Source: Gerris lacustris
Lineage: Eukaryota > Arthropoda > Insecta > Hemiptera > Gerridae
Assembly: GCA_951217055.1 (NCBI GenBank)
Contig: OX578281.1
Coordinates: forward strand, 9,330,447-9,394,446
Length of the DNA: 64,000 nt
Direction: 5' to 3'
Below, one piece after another: positions 1-11,509 of the stretch (position 1 is its first letter; each line of letters starts with the position of its first letter). Made by a program: the position numbers and the translations under genes. The notes below the pieces were generated by a model. That model made no database searches, was not told the DNA's origin, and saw nothing but the letters and a program-made list of their open reading frames with translations.

Positions 1-420
1 ATAGTATCGTTTTGAAGCTTAGTAAATGCGCCAACTTTAAGGAGTTTTGCACCCATAGTTATCTAATACAATACAGTAGTTATACAAGCTCTAACATTTT
101 CTTTTTTTAATTAAATTTTATTATTTTCAAGTTCTAACGAATTAACGTATGACTAAAAATGAAATTTAATAGCTGAAATGATGATTATATTTAAGCATTT
201 TTCATGCTCTTTCAGGTGGTATATCATTTATCATTCTAGCCTTATTACTTCCAATGATATGGCCAATTTATTAAGTCAAAGTCACGTTTTACAAAAAAAA
301 GTTAAAAATAAGATAGCTAGAAAACAAATGAGAATAGGACCATGGTTTATAGAACTTTTTATACTCCAAATTAACTGTACTATCACATCCCAAAGTTTGT
401 CGGTCCTGACCCGGGACACC

Positions 421-423
<3 letters not shown>
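1..423. other. AT-rich non-coding DNA
   Basis: No exon, repeat boundary or coding signal recognised. Open frames here depend on the adjoining TA microsatellite. Confidence 0.5.

Positions 424-495
<72 letters not shown>
424..495. repeat. (TA)n microsatellite
   Basis: About 36 perfect TA units, which produce spurious YIYI-type reading frames on both strands. Confidence 0.97.
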
Positions 496-500
<5 letters not shown>

Positions 501-789
501 GTTTCCTTTATTTGGTCATGGTACTTAGGTTGAAGATCTTGTAATCTTCTATACTTGTATTGAACTTTTAGCTCTGACTTAAACTTTACGATAATGAAAA
601 AAAAATCTAACCACACAAGAACAACTTTTTTACTTATTATAGTAAAAGCTTAAAGATTTTTTTTTTATACTTGGATAAATTATTTATCTACTCACGGCAG
701 CAAAATTAAGCATTACTTATCTGCTTTTAGATTGTAAAGTACTGTATCGCTGATTTGTCATTAAAATATTAATAATTAATATAAAAATG

Positions 790-816
790 CCATTTTTCAA
801 AACTGGTCTTATTTTC

Positions 817-847
<31 letters not shown>

Positions 848-1890
848 GGTTTCTGTATTCTTCACCTTAGTTGTATCTATGTTAGGGTGACTAACCGTCC
901 CGTAAAAACGGGATTGTCCCATTTTTTCATGAACATTCCCGGTGTCCCGAAAAAGTCTTCCGGGACGCCTAAATGTCCCGTATTTTCGTTGTGTACTGAT
1001 TCTGTTTGAGCATAATTTTTAAGATTTTTTAAAGATTTGCCAATATGTGTTTGCAATCCCTGCCCCTAATGGTATTACTGAAAGAATATTTTCGCTCATG
1101 AACATTCACTGGACTATTGTAACTTTTACAAGTTTGTATTAGAAAAGAAGTAAGTTTTAAAGATGGCTGGGGCAACAGCTAAGTACACTAGAACCTCACC
1201 AAAAGAGGTTACTGTGAAATGCCGCCCGACCCAGGACCCTGCATCTGGTTCTGTTTTGGTAAAAATTCTCAAAAATCGCTTATTAAACCTACGTTCAAAG
1301 CTATCTTTTATTTTATGTGTATAATAAACACTTTTAATAGCTAACTAATGTACTTTTTATAAACGTACGCCCTTTTGCATTATTATTTAAAATAATAATT
1401 ATTTGTAATATAACGGACTTTTATAATAGTGGACAATCATCAGCTCCTTATAGCCCGTCGCCGCACCCCCCACCCCCCCTTTACCCTGGGTGTATTCCTT
1501 ATACACCGGATTGGGACCCGAACGTGAGGTGTCCCGTTTTTTCCAGTTGACTATTTGGTCACCCTAATCTATGTGCAAAATTTGGGGAAGATTGAATGAC
1601 GGTAAGTGGTTCAAAATTGGGGTAATAGTTGTGCGATGAAACTTAAAAAGCAAATAAATTTGACGCCATTTTGTTTTTGTTTTTGTTTTTTTGGTTTCTG
1701 TATTCTTCACCTTAGTTGTATCTATGTGCAAAATTTGGGGAAGATTGAATCACGGGAAGTGGTTCAAAATTGGGGTAATAGGTGTGCGATGAAACTTAAA
1801 AAGCAAATAAATTTGACGCCATTTTGTTTTTGGTTTTTTGTTTTTTTGGTTTCTGTATTCTTCACCTTAGTTGTATCTATCTTATTTTTT
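790..1890. repeat. 153-bp tandem repeat interrupted by an hAT element
   Basis: Two near-identical units start at about 1571 and 1724 (spacing 153). Each contains an ATGTGCAAAATTTGGGG block and ends in a T/G-rich run plus a TTCTTCACCTTAG block. The end of a further unit (about 840-882) lies on the other side of the hAT insertion, so that element landed in a pre-existing array. Confidence 0.8.
883..1566. mobile_element. hAT-superfamily DNA transposon with transposase remnant
   Basis: The ends are TAGGGTGAC / GTCACCCTA, with CCCG-rich subterminal repeats, flanked by the exact 8-bp duplication ATCTATGT (875-882 and 1567-1574). An 8-bp duplication is the hAT hallmark. On the + strand near 1050-1115 a short frame reads FAIPAPNGITERIFSLMN, resembling the C-terminal dimerisation domain of hAT transposases (usual pattern P.S...ER.FS). 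The element is non-autonomous; the rest of the transposase is missing. Confidence 0.85.
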
Positions 1891-2230
1891 GACAAAATGG
1901 CGTAGAAAATTAAACGCTTTCCACAAGTGTTATATATTTTTGTAATCTACTCTTCAATACCTTTCAATTGATACCTCACTCAAAATTTAAAGAAACATTT
2001 TTCCCCGTGACAGCAATCAGCCGCCATCTTGGATTACCAGTTAATCCGACCAAGTTGCTATTCATATTTTATTTTTGGCCCATCGGATCGCACATTTTCA
2101 ATATTTTTTTATATTTTTAGTAAACGCGGAAATATAGTTTTAGGGTGGGGGGGGGACGCAAAATTTTGATGTTTTTTTTGACAAATTGGCAGGAAAAATT
2201 AAACACTTTCCCTAAGTGGTATATATATAT
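1887..2230. repeat. Diverged direct repeat of about 60 bp
   Basis: A segment with GACAAAATGGC and AATTAAACGCTTTCC at about 1890-1945 recurs at 2168-2230 with several substitutions. The sequence between (2000-2160) has no coding signal and a G run at about 2145-2155. Confidence 0.5.
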
Positions 2231-2966
2231 TTGTTAAAAATAATTTCTTAAAGACAACATATTCTTGACATTGCACGAACTTTAGTGTTTAATATATGTT
2301 AATTTAACAAATAATAAAATGACGGTACTCAGAACATTATGTTGGGCTTACGTTAATTAAAATTTTTATTTTCTAAGACAAGCATCAATAACTTATTCCT
2401 TATAGCGACCATGTGTTTAAAATTGGATGTAAAATTATTATAATTTTATCATTTATAATATTTCAACTAAATTGACCAGTGTTAATAACAAATCACGATT
2501 TCAAGCTTCTTGCATATAAATTGCTGTTTATAATAACTAGGTAAAGATGTTCAGTAAACTTTGTTGTTCATACATAAAAATATAATGATAATTATTTTTT
2601 TTAATTTGAGCTTCTTTTTTTATTATATAAAAATATATCAATTGCTTGTACGAGTAGTTTAGGGAAATCCCAGCTTCTAAGAATTCAGATGATCATAAAA
2701 ATGTAGCCGACCTTATCTATTTAAAACTCCTGGCTGTGGATAAAAATATAATAAAATTTCATGTTAAACACCGGAATTTCCGTCTATTTTCTTAAAAACC
2801 TCTTCAATTACCAAAATACAAAGATAATGTTAATGATAGATAATATAATGCATGATACGCACATATATTTAGATAAGATAATGCATTATTCATATTTAGA
2901 TAAGATGATTCATGATACGTATTTTGTCAAACCAAACGTGAGAGTGTTTGGTTTAAAACGTTTCGC
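2231..2966. other. AT-rich non-coding DNA
   Basis: No gene recognised. A weak repeat of TTTAGATAAGATAATGCAT-like units of about 31 bp lies at 2838-2925. Confidence 0.45.
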
Positions 2967-3211
2967 ACGTTTATGGAACAGATTCGACTGATATTTTATT
3001 GTAGGAGTTTTTTTATGGAACAAATTCGACTGGCATTTGTTGTAGAGGTTTCTTTATAAAACAGATTCGACTGACATTTGTTGTAGAGGTTTCTTTATAA
3101 AACAGATTCAACTGGCATTTGTTGTAGAGGTTTCTTTATAAAACAAATTCGACTGACATTTGTTGTAGAGGTTTCTTTATATAACCGATTCGACTGGCAT
3201 TTGTTGTAACT
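2967..3211. repeat. 41-bp tandem array
   Basis: About six units of 41 bp. The marker TGTAGAGG occurs at 3041, 3082, 3123 and 3164, and each unit carries ATTCGACTGGCATTTGT. The first two units are the most diverged. Confidence 0.93.
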
Positions 3212-3950
3212 TCCGTTACATTTGGCAAGCATTAAAGGTAGGCTTTCTGGTTAGGATAATCTGTCACTCGGCTAATGAATGGATACAATGGAAAAAATTA
3301 TTTTGTAAAAAGGAAGGACCTTTAATGTATAAATGACTTGATTTGGAACGAGAATCAGTTTATTTCAATATCTATAATTCACTAAATTTTAGCAATTTCA
3401 GAGGATTCCTAGAGCTTCCCAAAAGTTGATGTATGTATCAAATAGAATAGTCCTGCGTATATACATTGGTGATGTCACAATTGCTATTTCCAGGGTTCTA
3501 ATTCTGGTTTCTATCTTTATAAAGACATTGGAAGTTTAAAGACAATTAAGTCGTATGCAAATTTAAATTTTAAGGCTAATAAATTAACTGATAATGATAG
3601 GGTTTAAGAGCGATAACAGCATTCCTCAGGAGCACGTACACACTTGTGCTTTTGATTTAAGATTTGAAAATTATTTAGGCTGCAAATGTGGGCAGCGAAT
3701 ATTTTAAACAAGCTTTATCTTGGCTGCTTAATCGCCTTATTTTCACATACTTTTAAATTAAAATAAGAAGTACGATGACGGTAATATAAAGTTTTATCTG
3801 TAAGTTATGCGAATGGACTAAAATTAAAAGCTTCTTGGCCAACTAACCATAATCCTTATTTGGTCATGGTACTTGGGTTGAAGATCTTGTAACCATAAAA
3901 CCATAATCCATAATCCTTTTTAGACAGGAAATCTTTCAAATATACTGATT
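3212..3950. other. Non-coding DNA, no gene seen
   Basis: No exon or transposon end recognised. The block TTTGGTCATGGTACTTGGGT near 3857 also occurs near 513, so a small piece was duplicated. Confidence 0.4.
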
Positions 3951-4200
3951 GCTTCCGATCTTACCGAAGGTAACGGAAGCTGTGTGATCGTTCTGAAGAA
4001 CGAAATAGTTGTAGGTCTCCGATTTCAAAAATTTCAAGACAGAAATCCGTTTCAGACATCAGGGAACATTTTGATTCCGTGTCTGTCTCTCAATTTTTGC
4101 AAGCCAACGTGGTTTGTCAGAAAGTAGCCCGCAGATAGCCCCAAATTTCAACCGTCTGTGCTCTTTAAATTTTGCTAAATTGATACTTTATTACATGTAA
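3951..4200. mobile_element. Fragment of the ACTGCCAATTAG-ended repeat family
   Basis: Contains the family marker TACCGAAGGTAACGGAAGC and the following GATCGTTCTGAAGAACGAAA block, also found near 5308, 6916, 14985 and, reversed, 9890. Neither terminal inverted repeat is present here. Confidence 0.6.
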
Positions 4201-5025
4201 AAGATCTTGAATTTTGGAACGCCGCGCCGTAACTATGGAGACCCTAAATTTTTATTTTTCGAAAATTTGAAGTTGGGTATCATTTTTAAGGTATTGAAAT
4301 TTTGTTCACAAATGTATATCGCGTTTCTAAAATGGCGGCCATTTTACCCCTAAAAGAACAAAGTAAGTGCTATTTTTTGTACATATTTTAGTTTAAAAAA
4401 AATTAAAATAAAATTATGTTTTATGACTGAAGAAACCCTTTTGGGGGCGTGGTAAAAAATACTTTGGGAACCACTGAATTATAAGCAGTAGGAATATGTT
4501 AAAATTTATCAGGACATACAATCAAAAAGATTAATAAAAGCATGCGATCTAAGTGCATCAAATTAATTATGCTTGAATGATGAGCATAAAACCTTCAGGA
4601 TTATGTATTATGCTAAGAAGAGGACTTTCTTCATCAGGTGACCTTATTAAGATTTATGCTAACCTTTACCCTTACCTTACTTAATACCTTAATAACTAAG
4701 GAATAAGTTTATCATATCATGCATAATAATAATACATGTTATAATTTGTTGTATTATGTTTGTTTTATAAGATGATACTTTATATCATTAATCTTCTTTC
4801 TTATCTTGTTTCTTTTTTTGTCTATTAACAGAATACAATTAATCAATATTCACGATATATAGTTACATAGAAATCTTTACTGTGTTTCCTGCATATCTAT
4901 TTATTTAAAAACTTTTAATCGTGATTGTTCATCCTTTTATTTATGCAGCGATCAAGGAAGTTTTGCATATTTTTTAAATTGAAAAATATATGCATGTATT
5001 ATTATTCTAGATTTGAGTAAAAATG
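4201..5025. other. AT-rich non-coding DNA
   Basis: No gene. Short open frames only, with no recognisable protein motif. Confidence 0.4.
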
Positions 5026-5425
5026 ACTGTCAATTAGTGTGGCACATAGCTTCCTCGCGTCTTATTCCTTATACTCACATGATTTCATGCTTTTACAACC
5101 TATTTCTGTCTAATTTATTTTATTTTCCCCCCGTTTTTTAAATTTGTCAAAATTATTCTAATTTTTTATATGAATTAAAGTATCAACTAAGCAAAATTTA
5201 AAGAGCGCCGGCGCGGCGGTTAAAATTAAACTTGAGTTTTCTAATATAAATTGAAAAAAAAAAAAAAAAAAAAAACTATATTCCAAATATATTTTGCTTC
5301 CGAGCTTACCGAAGGTAACGGAAGCATTGTGTTCACTTTTGAGAACGAAAAACTTTTATGCCTCCGATTTCAAAAATTCCAAGACAGAAATCCGTTTCAG
5401 ACATCAGGGAACATTTTTGGTCTCG

Positions 5426-5493
<68 letters not shown>

Positions 5494-5909
5494 GGTCTGT
5501 GTGTCCGCGAATTATGAAACGTGCGACGATAACTTGAGTAAATGTCGACCGATTTTAATGAAATTTGGTAGACATGTTCATTTTACCAATGCCCAGGTCG
5601 AGTTCGTTGGACAACATTATCCGTCCAAGCGTTCACGAGCAACGCTCGCGTGAACGTGAACTTTAAATTTAATATTGGAATTTTAGGTCGGGGAAAAAAT
5701 CTAAATTCATCTATTCAATGAGACAAACATTTTTTTCAAATACAATTTTTTAGTAAAACCAACAGCGACACCGCTATGAAGTGTTAAAGATCGCTAAAAC
5801 TATTAATAGTTTTTACAAAATAAACAATTTTACAATAAAGTAATATAACAATAATTGTTATAGTACATGATAGGATGCGAGGAAGCTATGTGCCACACTA
5901 ATTGGCAGT
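5026..5909. mobile_element. Complete terminal-inverted-repeat element (family X)
   Basis: The left end has CAATTAGTGTGGCACATAGC and the right end is its inverted copy; the matching ends run for about 33 bp from ACTG. Inside are the TACCGAAGGTAA marker, a long CTGT microsatellite and a hairpin near 5628-5660 (GTTCACG / CGTGAAC). No transposase is seen. Superfamily unknown; the target duplication is not clear. Confidence 0.75.
5426..5493. repeat. (CTGT)n microsatellite inside family X element
   Basis: About 16 tetranucleotide units. Other family X copies carry shorter CTGT runs at the same place, so the microsatellite is seeded by the element. Confidence 0.95.
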
Positions 5910-6221
5910 CTATTTTTCTTTTTCGTCTACTTAATCTTGAGCTATTTGCTGGCTACTTTGATCAAACCATCCAAATTTCATAAAAATCAGTACTTTTGAA
6001 GATATAGGTGTAAATAAATGTATGTTTGTGCGCATTTGGAAGAGAAACTAATGCGGGCGCTGAAGATTGTAACATATATGGGTCCAACAATGGACTAATT
6101 GTGACCTACATACTTCATTGAAATCGGACTTGTAGTTTTTAAGATATGTTGGTTCGGAAAAATTAAGCCTAGATATTTTGCATTTCTGCTATGTTAAACT
6201 AGGCATCGCGTGGCTAGTAAT

Positions 6222-6900
6222 AAATATGTATTGAATATTGAAAAAATAGATAATCATGAATCATGTTGAGTTGATAGATATAGGGTATGGTAGTAGGGTA
6301 GCGGCTAGTAGTAAGGGAACCACCCCGCATTCTTACTATTCCTCTAACCAAACATCTCCTTTACAATTATTATAAAATGTATTTCTTTGCTACAAAAAAA
6401 CTACTGCATGTATCAAATTGAAATTTTGCATGCCTGTTTCAATTGTGCATTAGATGGTGTATATAAAGTTTTATAAAAAATCGTTACGTTAGAACGTAAG
6501 ATATCGGTAAAAAGGTTGTTTTCTCTATTATAAACGTTTAGGTCCGCTTTATTAGTTTTAGCGATCTTTATTAAATCATAGTGGTGTCGCTATTGGTTTT
6601 ACTAAAAAATGTTATTTGTAAAAAATGTTCGTCTCATCGAATAGATGATGATAGAATCTTTTCCCGTCCTGAAATTCCAATTTAATTTTTTAACCTCTCG
6701 TTTACGCGAGCGTTGCGTGCGAACTCTTGGACGGATCACGCTGTCCAACGAACTTAGCCTGATTATTAGTAAGAGGATCATGTATACCAAATTTCAACTA
6801 AATCGGTCAACTTTTACTCAAGTTATCGTCACACGCGTAAACGTTACTGACAGACAGACAGACAAGATGCATAGTTTGTTGAATGTAAGAAGCTCGCTTC
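6222..6900. mobile_element. Interspersed repeat shared with 51715-52360
   Basis: Blocks such as AATAAATATGTATTGAATAT and the later GCGAGCGTTGCG and TTATCGTCA parts occur in the same order in the intron after Myrf exon m. A reversed copy lies within 8980-9720. It adjoins family X material from 6900. Confidence 0.6.
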
Positions 6901-7070
6901 AATTATTACTTCCGAGCCTACCGAAAGTAACGGAAGCTATGTGATCGTTCTGAAGAACGAAAATATTTTATGTCTCCGATTTCAAAAATTCCAAGACAAA
7001 AATCCTTTTTGACATTAGGAAACATTTTTGATTCCGTGTCCGTATGTCTTTCAATTTCTTAAAGTCTGTC
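6901..7070 (+). mobile_element. Family X fragment
   Basis: Begins with CCGAGCCTACCGAAAGTAAC and carries the GATCGTTCTGAAGAACGAAA block, then the TCCGTGTCCGTATGTC remnant of the CTGT region. Confidence 0.6.
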
Positions 7071-7816
7071 ACCAACATATCGGTATATAACACTTACATG
7101 TGGATATGCTTGCGTGGACAAGATGAAGTGGCGCAATCCCACCACTAAAAGTTGTTCGGTACTTACATACTTATTTATTTAGTGCAAAAAACAATTAAGA
7201 TTAAAGGACCTTAAATTCAACACAGTCATGTAAAGATGCTTGCGTGGATAAGACACAAGACGAAGGGTTGTAAACATACTTAGATTTTTGAATAGACTTT
7301 ATCTTTTACAGTCTTTTAAGCTAATGAATTATTATAATTTTTATACAAGTAAAAATTTAAATTGTAGGTTCTATTTAAACTAGAAAAATTGCAATTTTTT
7401 TTTAAAATTTATTCATGACAGTAAAAGTGAACGTCTTAATTATACATATAAGATTGTAACATTGTATTTAAGTAGAGATATTTTGAATTTATTAGTTTTT
7501 TTTAACATATAATATTGAAAATCGCGTTAATATTCAAGTTAATGGAGTCTTACAGTGTGAAAGATTAAAAATAGGTTATGCGGTTTGCTAGTAAGGCCAG
7601 TATCCAGTATCCTGTGGATATAATAACTAGGATCTCATATGGAACCTGCGGCCAAGGATCGGAACCTTCAAGGACGACTAGAACATACCTCGCTAATACA
7701 CTTGGTACTTTTAACAGTCTACTGTCCAATAATCACTACAGTATTACAGTAACAACGCCCCATTTCTTTACAAATAACTGTAAACATTAGTAACTTGAGC
7801 ATCGTTGAATCTCTAA
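7071..7816. other. Non-coding DNA
   Basis: No gene recognised. A 70-codon frame at 7578-7790 has no family resemblance, and no splice sites were identified around it. Confidence 0.35.
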
Positions 7817-7968
7817 ATAGTGTGTCAATTAGTGTGGCACATAGCTTCCTCTAGAAGCGTATTTTAATGATGTTTAGCATATACGACCTATTATTGTACA
7901 ATTTATTACAATTTTTCCCCCATACTTTTTTATAACAAGTTATTTATTGGCATAAGTAACAAAATTGT

Positions 7969-10051
7969 CTGCCAATTAGTGGGCTCATAGCTTCCTCGCG
8001 TTATATTTCGTACACTTTAATGATTTGATGTTTTTATAACCTTGTCGGATTCCCTCGTTTTTTAAATCTATCAAAATTGTTTTGCTTTTTTACATGAATT
8101 AAATTATCAAAAATTTTAAGTTTTTGGTAGTTTTCATACTACGGAAAGTTTAAATTTTAATTTAAATCAAATTATAATTATTATTTACTACGGGAAACAG
8201 ACAGTGAAAAATTCACTCCAAATATACGGGAGACCCGGGTTCATATCCCGGCGCGGGAGTGTATTTTTCACTGTCTGTTTCCCGTAGTAAATAATAATTA
8301 TAATTTGATTTAAGTATCAAAAATTTAAAGAGTGCCGCCGGTTGAAATTAATCTGGTGCTACCCGCGGGCTACTTTCGACAAATCATCCAAATTTCATAA
8401 AAATCAGATGAGTACTTTTGAAGATATAGGTATAAATAAATGAAAAATTGTTTTGATTTTTTCTATTAATTAAAGTATCACTTTAGCAAAATTTAAAGAG
8501 TCTAGAGGGTTGAAATTAATCTGTGGGCTACTTTCGTTTAACCATCCAAATTTCATAAAAATCATATGAGTCATGAGTAATTTTGAATATGTATGGCAGT
8601 GCGCATGTGGAAGAAAAAAATATGAGTGAAGAAGGTTGAAAATTGAAAAGCAAAAGTTAAAGAGTGTAGACTGTCTGCGCGGTCTACTTTAAACAAACCC
8701 TCCAAATTTGATAAAATACTTTTGAAGGTATTAGGTGAAATAAATGTATGTTAGTGCGCATGTGGAAAAAAAGAAAAAAAAAGAGTGCAGAAAGTCAAAA
8801 CTTATATGGGACTAACTATGGGCTAATTATGACCTATACCATCCAAATTTGATTAAAATTAAACGAGTAGTTTTTGGAACGAAGTTCCTTATGGCACGTT
8901 CTGGAGCCCGGGAGTGAGTCCGAAAAAACGACCAAAATCACCGTCACGCAAAATTCGTCACGAAATCTACCGATGGCGATAACTTGTGTAAAAGTTGACC
9001 GACTTAGTTGAAATTTGGTACACATGTTCATTTTGCCAATGTCAGGGACAAGTTCGTTGGACAACGTTATCCGCCCAAGCGTTCACGTGCAACGCTCGCG
9101 TAAACGTAAGCTTCGAATTTAAAATTGGAATTTTTGGACGGGAAAAAATTCTAACTTCATCTATTTAATGAGACAAACAACTTTTTTTAATAATTTTTTT
9201 AGTAAAACGAACACCGGCACTACTATGAAGTGATAAAGATCGCTAAATTTATTAAAGCGGACCAAACCGATTAAAATAAAGAAAACAACGTTTTTACCGA
9301 TATCTTACGTTCTAACGTAAAGATTTAAATGAAACTTTGTATACATCACCTACAGTACAATTGAAACAAGCATGTAACATTTCAACCTGATACAAGCAGA
9401 AGTTTTTGTGAGTTAATGATTTATATTTTTTATTGTAATATTTAATTGGAGTAATATGCCGACGGGGCCTGGGAGGACAGTTCTTTTTCGTTCTACAACC
9501 ATCTCCTTTAACTATAAATTTATCATTACCTTTTTTCTCAATATACATTATTTATTGAAAGACGCTCGCTTCAAAGATAATAAAAAGATTTTCATTTAAT
9601 TTTGCCTTAACTCCGCTAGTACAAATAGTTTTTGTCTCTTTTCTAACTCCTCCATGTATACGTAGTTATTACAGCGATTTTATAATTTATATTTTATGAA
9701 AAGCGTAAGGAACTTCGTTCCTACCGGGTGTCCCACGACACCACAGCAATTTTTTATATTTGTTGGTTCGCAATTGAGCGACAGGCCGACAGACAGACAC
9801 GGAACCAAAAATGTTCCCTGATGTCTGGAATTTTTGAAATCGTAGACATAAAAAAATGTTCGTTATACAGAACGATCACATTGCTTCCGTTACCTTCGGT
9901 AAACGTGGAAGCAAAATCAAAACAATTTTGACATTAAAATATGTAACTGGGGAAACAATTAAATAAATTAGACAATAATGGCTTGTATAGCATAGAATCC
10001 ATAAAAACGTGATAGCATGCGAGGAAGCTATGTGCCAAACTAATTGGTAGT
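7969..10051. mobile_element. Long composite of family X bounded by inverted ends
   Basis: The left end TGCCAATTAGTGGGCTCATA is mirrored by the right end near 10020-10051. A second, older end lies at 7817. Inside are a tRNA-related palindrome (8118-8318), several diverged copies of the ATCCAAATTTCATAAAAATC block (8380, 8540, 8690, 8840), a reversed copy of the 6.2-kb repeat and the reversed GTTACCTTCGGTAAA marker. No transposase frame is seen. Confidence 0.55.
8118..8318. repeat. Palindromic tRNA-related repeat (family T)
   Basis: The arms 8163-8219 and 8258-8314 are near-perfect inverted copies containing CTACGGGAAACAGACAGTG. The centre holds GGGTTCATATCCCGG, a pol III B-box-like T-arm. The leading block with TTCATACTACGGAAAG (about 8123-8165) recurs at about 48300 and 56265. 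Confidence 0.7.
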
Positions 10052-10061
10052 GGTAGTCCAT

Positions 10062-11000
10062 TTTTTTAAGTATGTGTAACTATTGAAAACTCTCGGTCTA
10101 AAACTAAAAATTTCGTTACTATTTGTGAGTTCTACAAAAGCGTAGTAATAAGAACTAACTTTAGTGTTTGTAACATTTAACATTTAAATCCTAATTACTT
10201 TATTCGTTTACTCGTATAATGCTGTTTTATTATACTTTATAGCAGTAGGTCATATAATATGGGGTTAAAATCATATAATTATACTTGTAGAAAAACTCTT
10301 TTGATTAATTTTAGTTGGGTGCAGAACTAGTTGAATAAACCTTAATTATAAGCGAAGGATAGTAATTCAAACTAGCTCTTTCAGCATTATCCAGAATTAA
10401 TCGATTAATATAATAACTGTTTATATAGTAATAGGTATGAATTTTACCCAAGGTTTTACTAATAACCACTTTTAGTGTCAATAAAACCTTATTCTGCTCT
10501 TCTAACCTTATACATGAGTAACCTTTTGGCGTGAAAAGCCTTCTGTGTACTCGTAATAGAACGCTTGAAACTTATGACCTTTTACAGGTACCATTAAATA
10601 TATTTATCATTGACACTTAAGTGTTGGCAATATGTGTGGGAAAGAACTTTATTAGCGGTAAATATTCTGATGTAGTTCATGGGAAAGTGTAGAATATAGA
10701 GTTAATTATTTAAGATTTTGTATTTAAGTGAGTTTTCATACGCTTTAAACAGTCTCTGCTGTCGGTTTATGAATATTCCAATATAATTAAAACCACCTTA
10801 AAGTTCTATAGTGTCTTCCAGTGGCGACCGTGTCTCGAAGAGGACACGTCCCGACGTTCTATAGGTCTTCCAGTGGCGATGTTTCGCTCCTAATGCTAGA
10901 AGCATCTTCAGGGGTGTTCATGGTGTCCTAAGGAAGACCTAGAACTTCATTATAATTCTAACCGCGGAAGCCTACGAACTTTAATAAGATCATCTTGACG
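10062..11000. other. Mostly unrepetitive non-coding DNA
   Basis: No gene seen. Two copies of the block GTCTTCCAGTGGCGA lie at about 10814 and 10867, each preceded by GTTCTATAG, giving a 54-bp duplication. Confidence 0.4.
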
Positions 11001-11049
11001 AGTCTATTCTCTCTTTGATCCACTTCATCGTTAGACATCCTTCCTTTAA

Positions 11050-11473
11050 GATATTCCTTCCGAGTTTTCCGAAAGCAATGGAAGCATCGTCGTCCTTTTC
11101 AAGAAAAAAATTTTTAGTGTCTAAAATTTAAAAATTCCTAGACGAAAATCCATTTTAAACTTAGGGAACGATTTTGGTTTTGTGATGGTCTGTCGTTCGA
11201 CATATTTGTCAACCATCAAAAACCACGTGTCGATCTTTCGTTTGACATACCTATTATTGTCAAAAACCACGCGTTCGATTTAGATAGTATAGGTCATAAT
11301 CAACCGATTGTTCGTCCCATTTTAATTTCAACCTTCTGCGAAAATTTAATATTAAATGAAAATAATTATGGCTTCACTGAGAATGAAAACAGGTCGAAAC
11401 AACTAAAATTTCTATTCCCTTGGGACTATTCGTTCAATATATGCGAGAAAGCTATGTGCCACTCTAGTGGACA
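11050..11473. mobile_element. Diverged family X copy with right end
   Basis: Contains a degraded TTCCGAGTTTTCCGAAAGCA marker and ends in GAAAGCTATGTGCCACTCTA, the right terminal repeat of family X with substitutions. Confidence 0.55.
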
Positions 11474-11509
11474 GTCTATGTACAATGTGGAATGCATAGA
11501 GCTTGTATT

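Noticed and set aside
178..616. Open frames ending in repeated Tyr-Ile
   Set aside because: They are translation of a TA microsatellite joined to random flanks.
5251..5653. Open frames containing Ser-Val-Cys-Leu repeats
   Set aside because: They are translation of the CTGT microsatellite inside a family X element.
7578..7790. 70-codon frame with ordinary composition
   Set aside because: No recognised motif, and no splice sites or poly(A) signal were identified with it. Isolated in repeat-rich DNA, so chance cannot be excluded.
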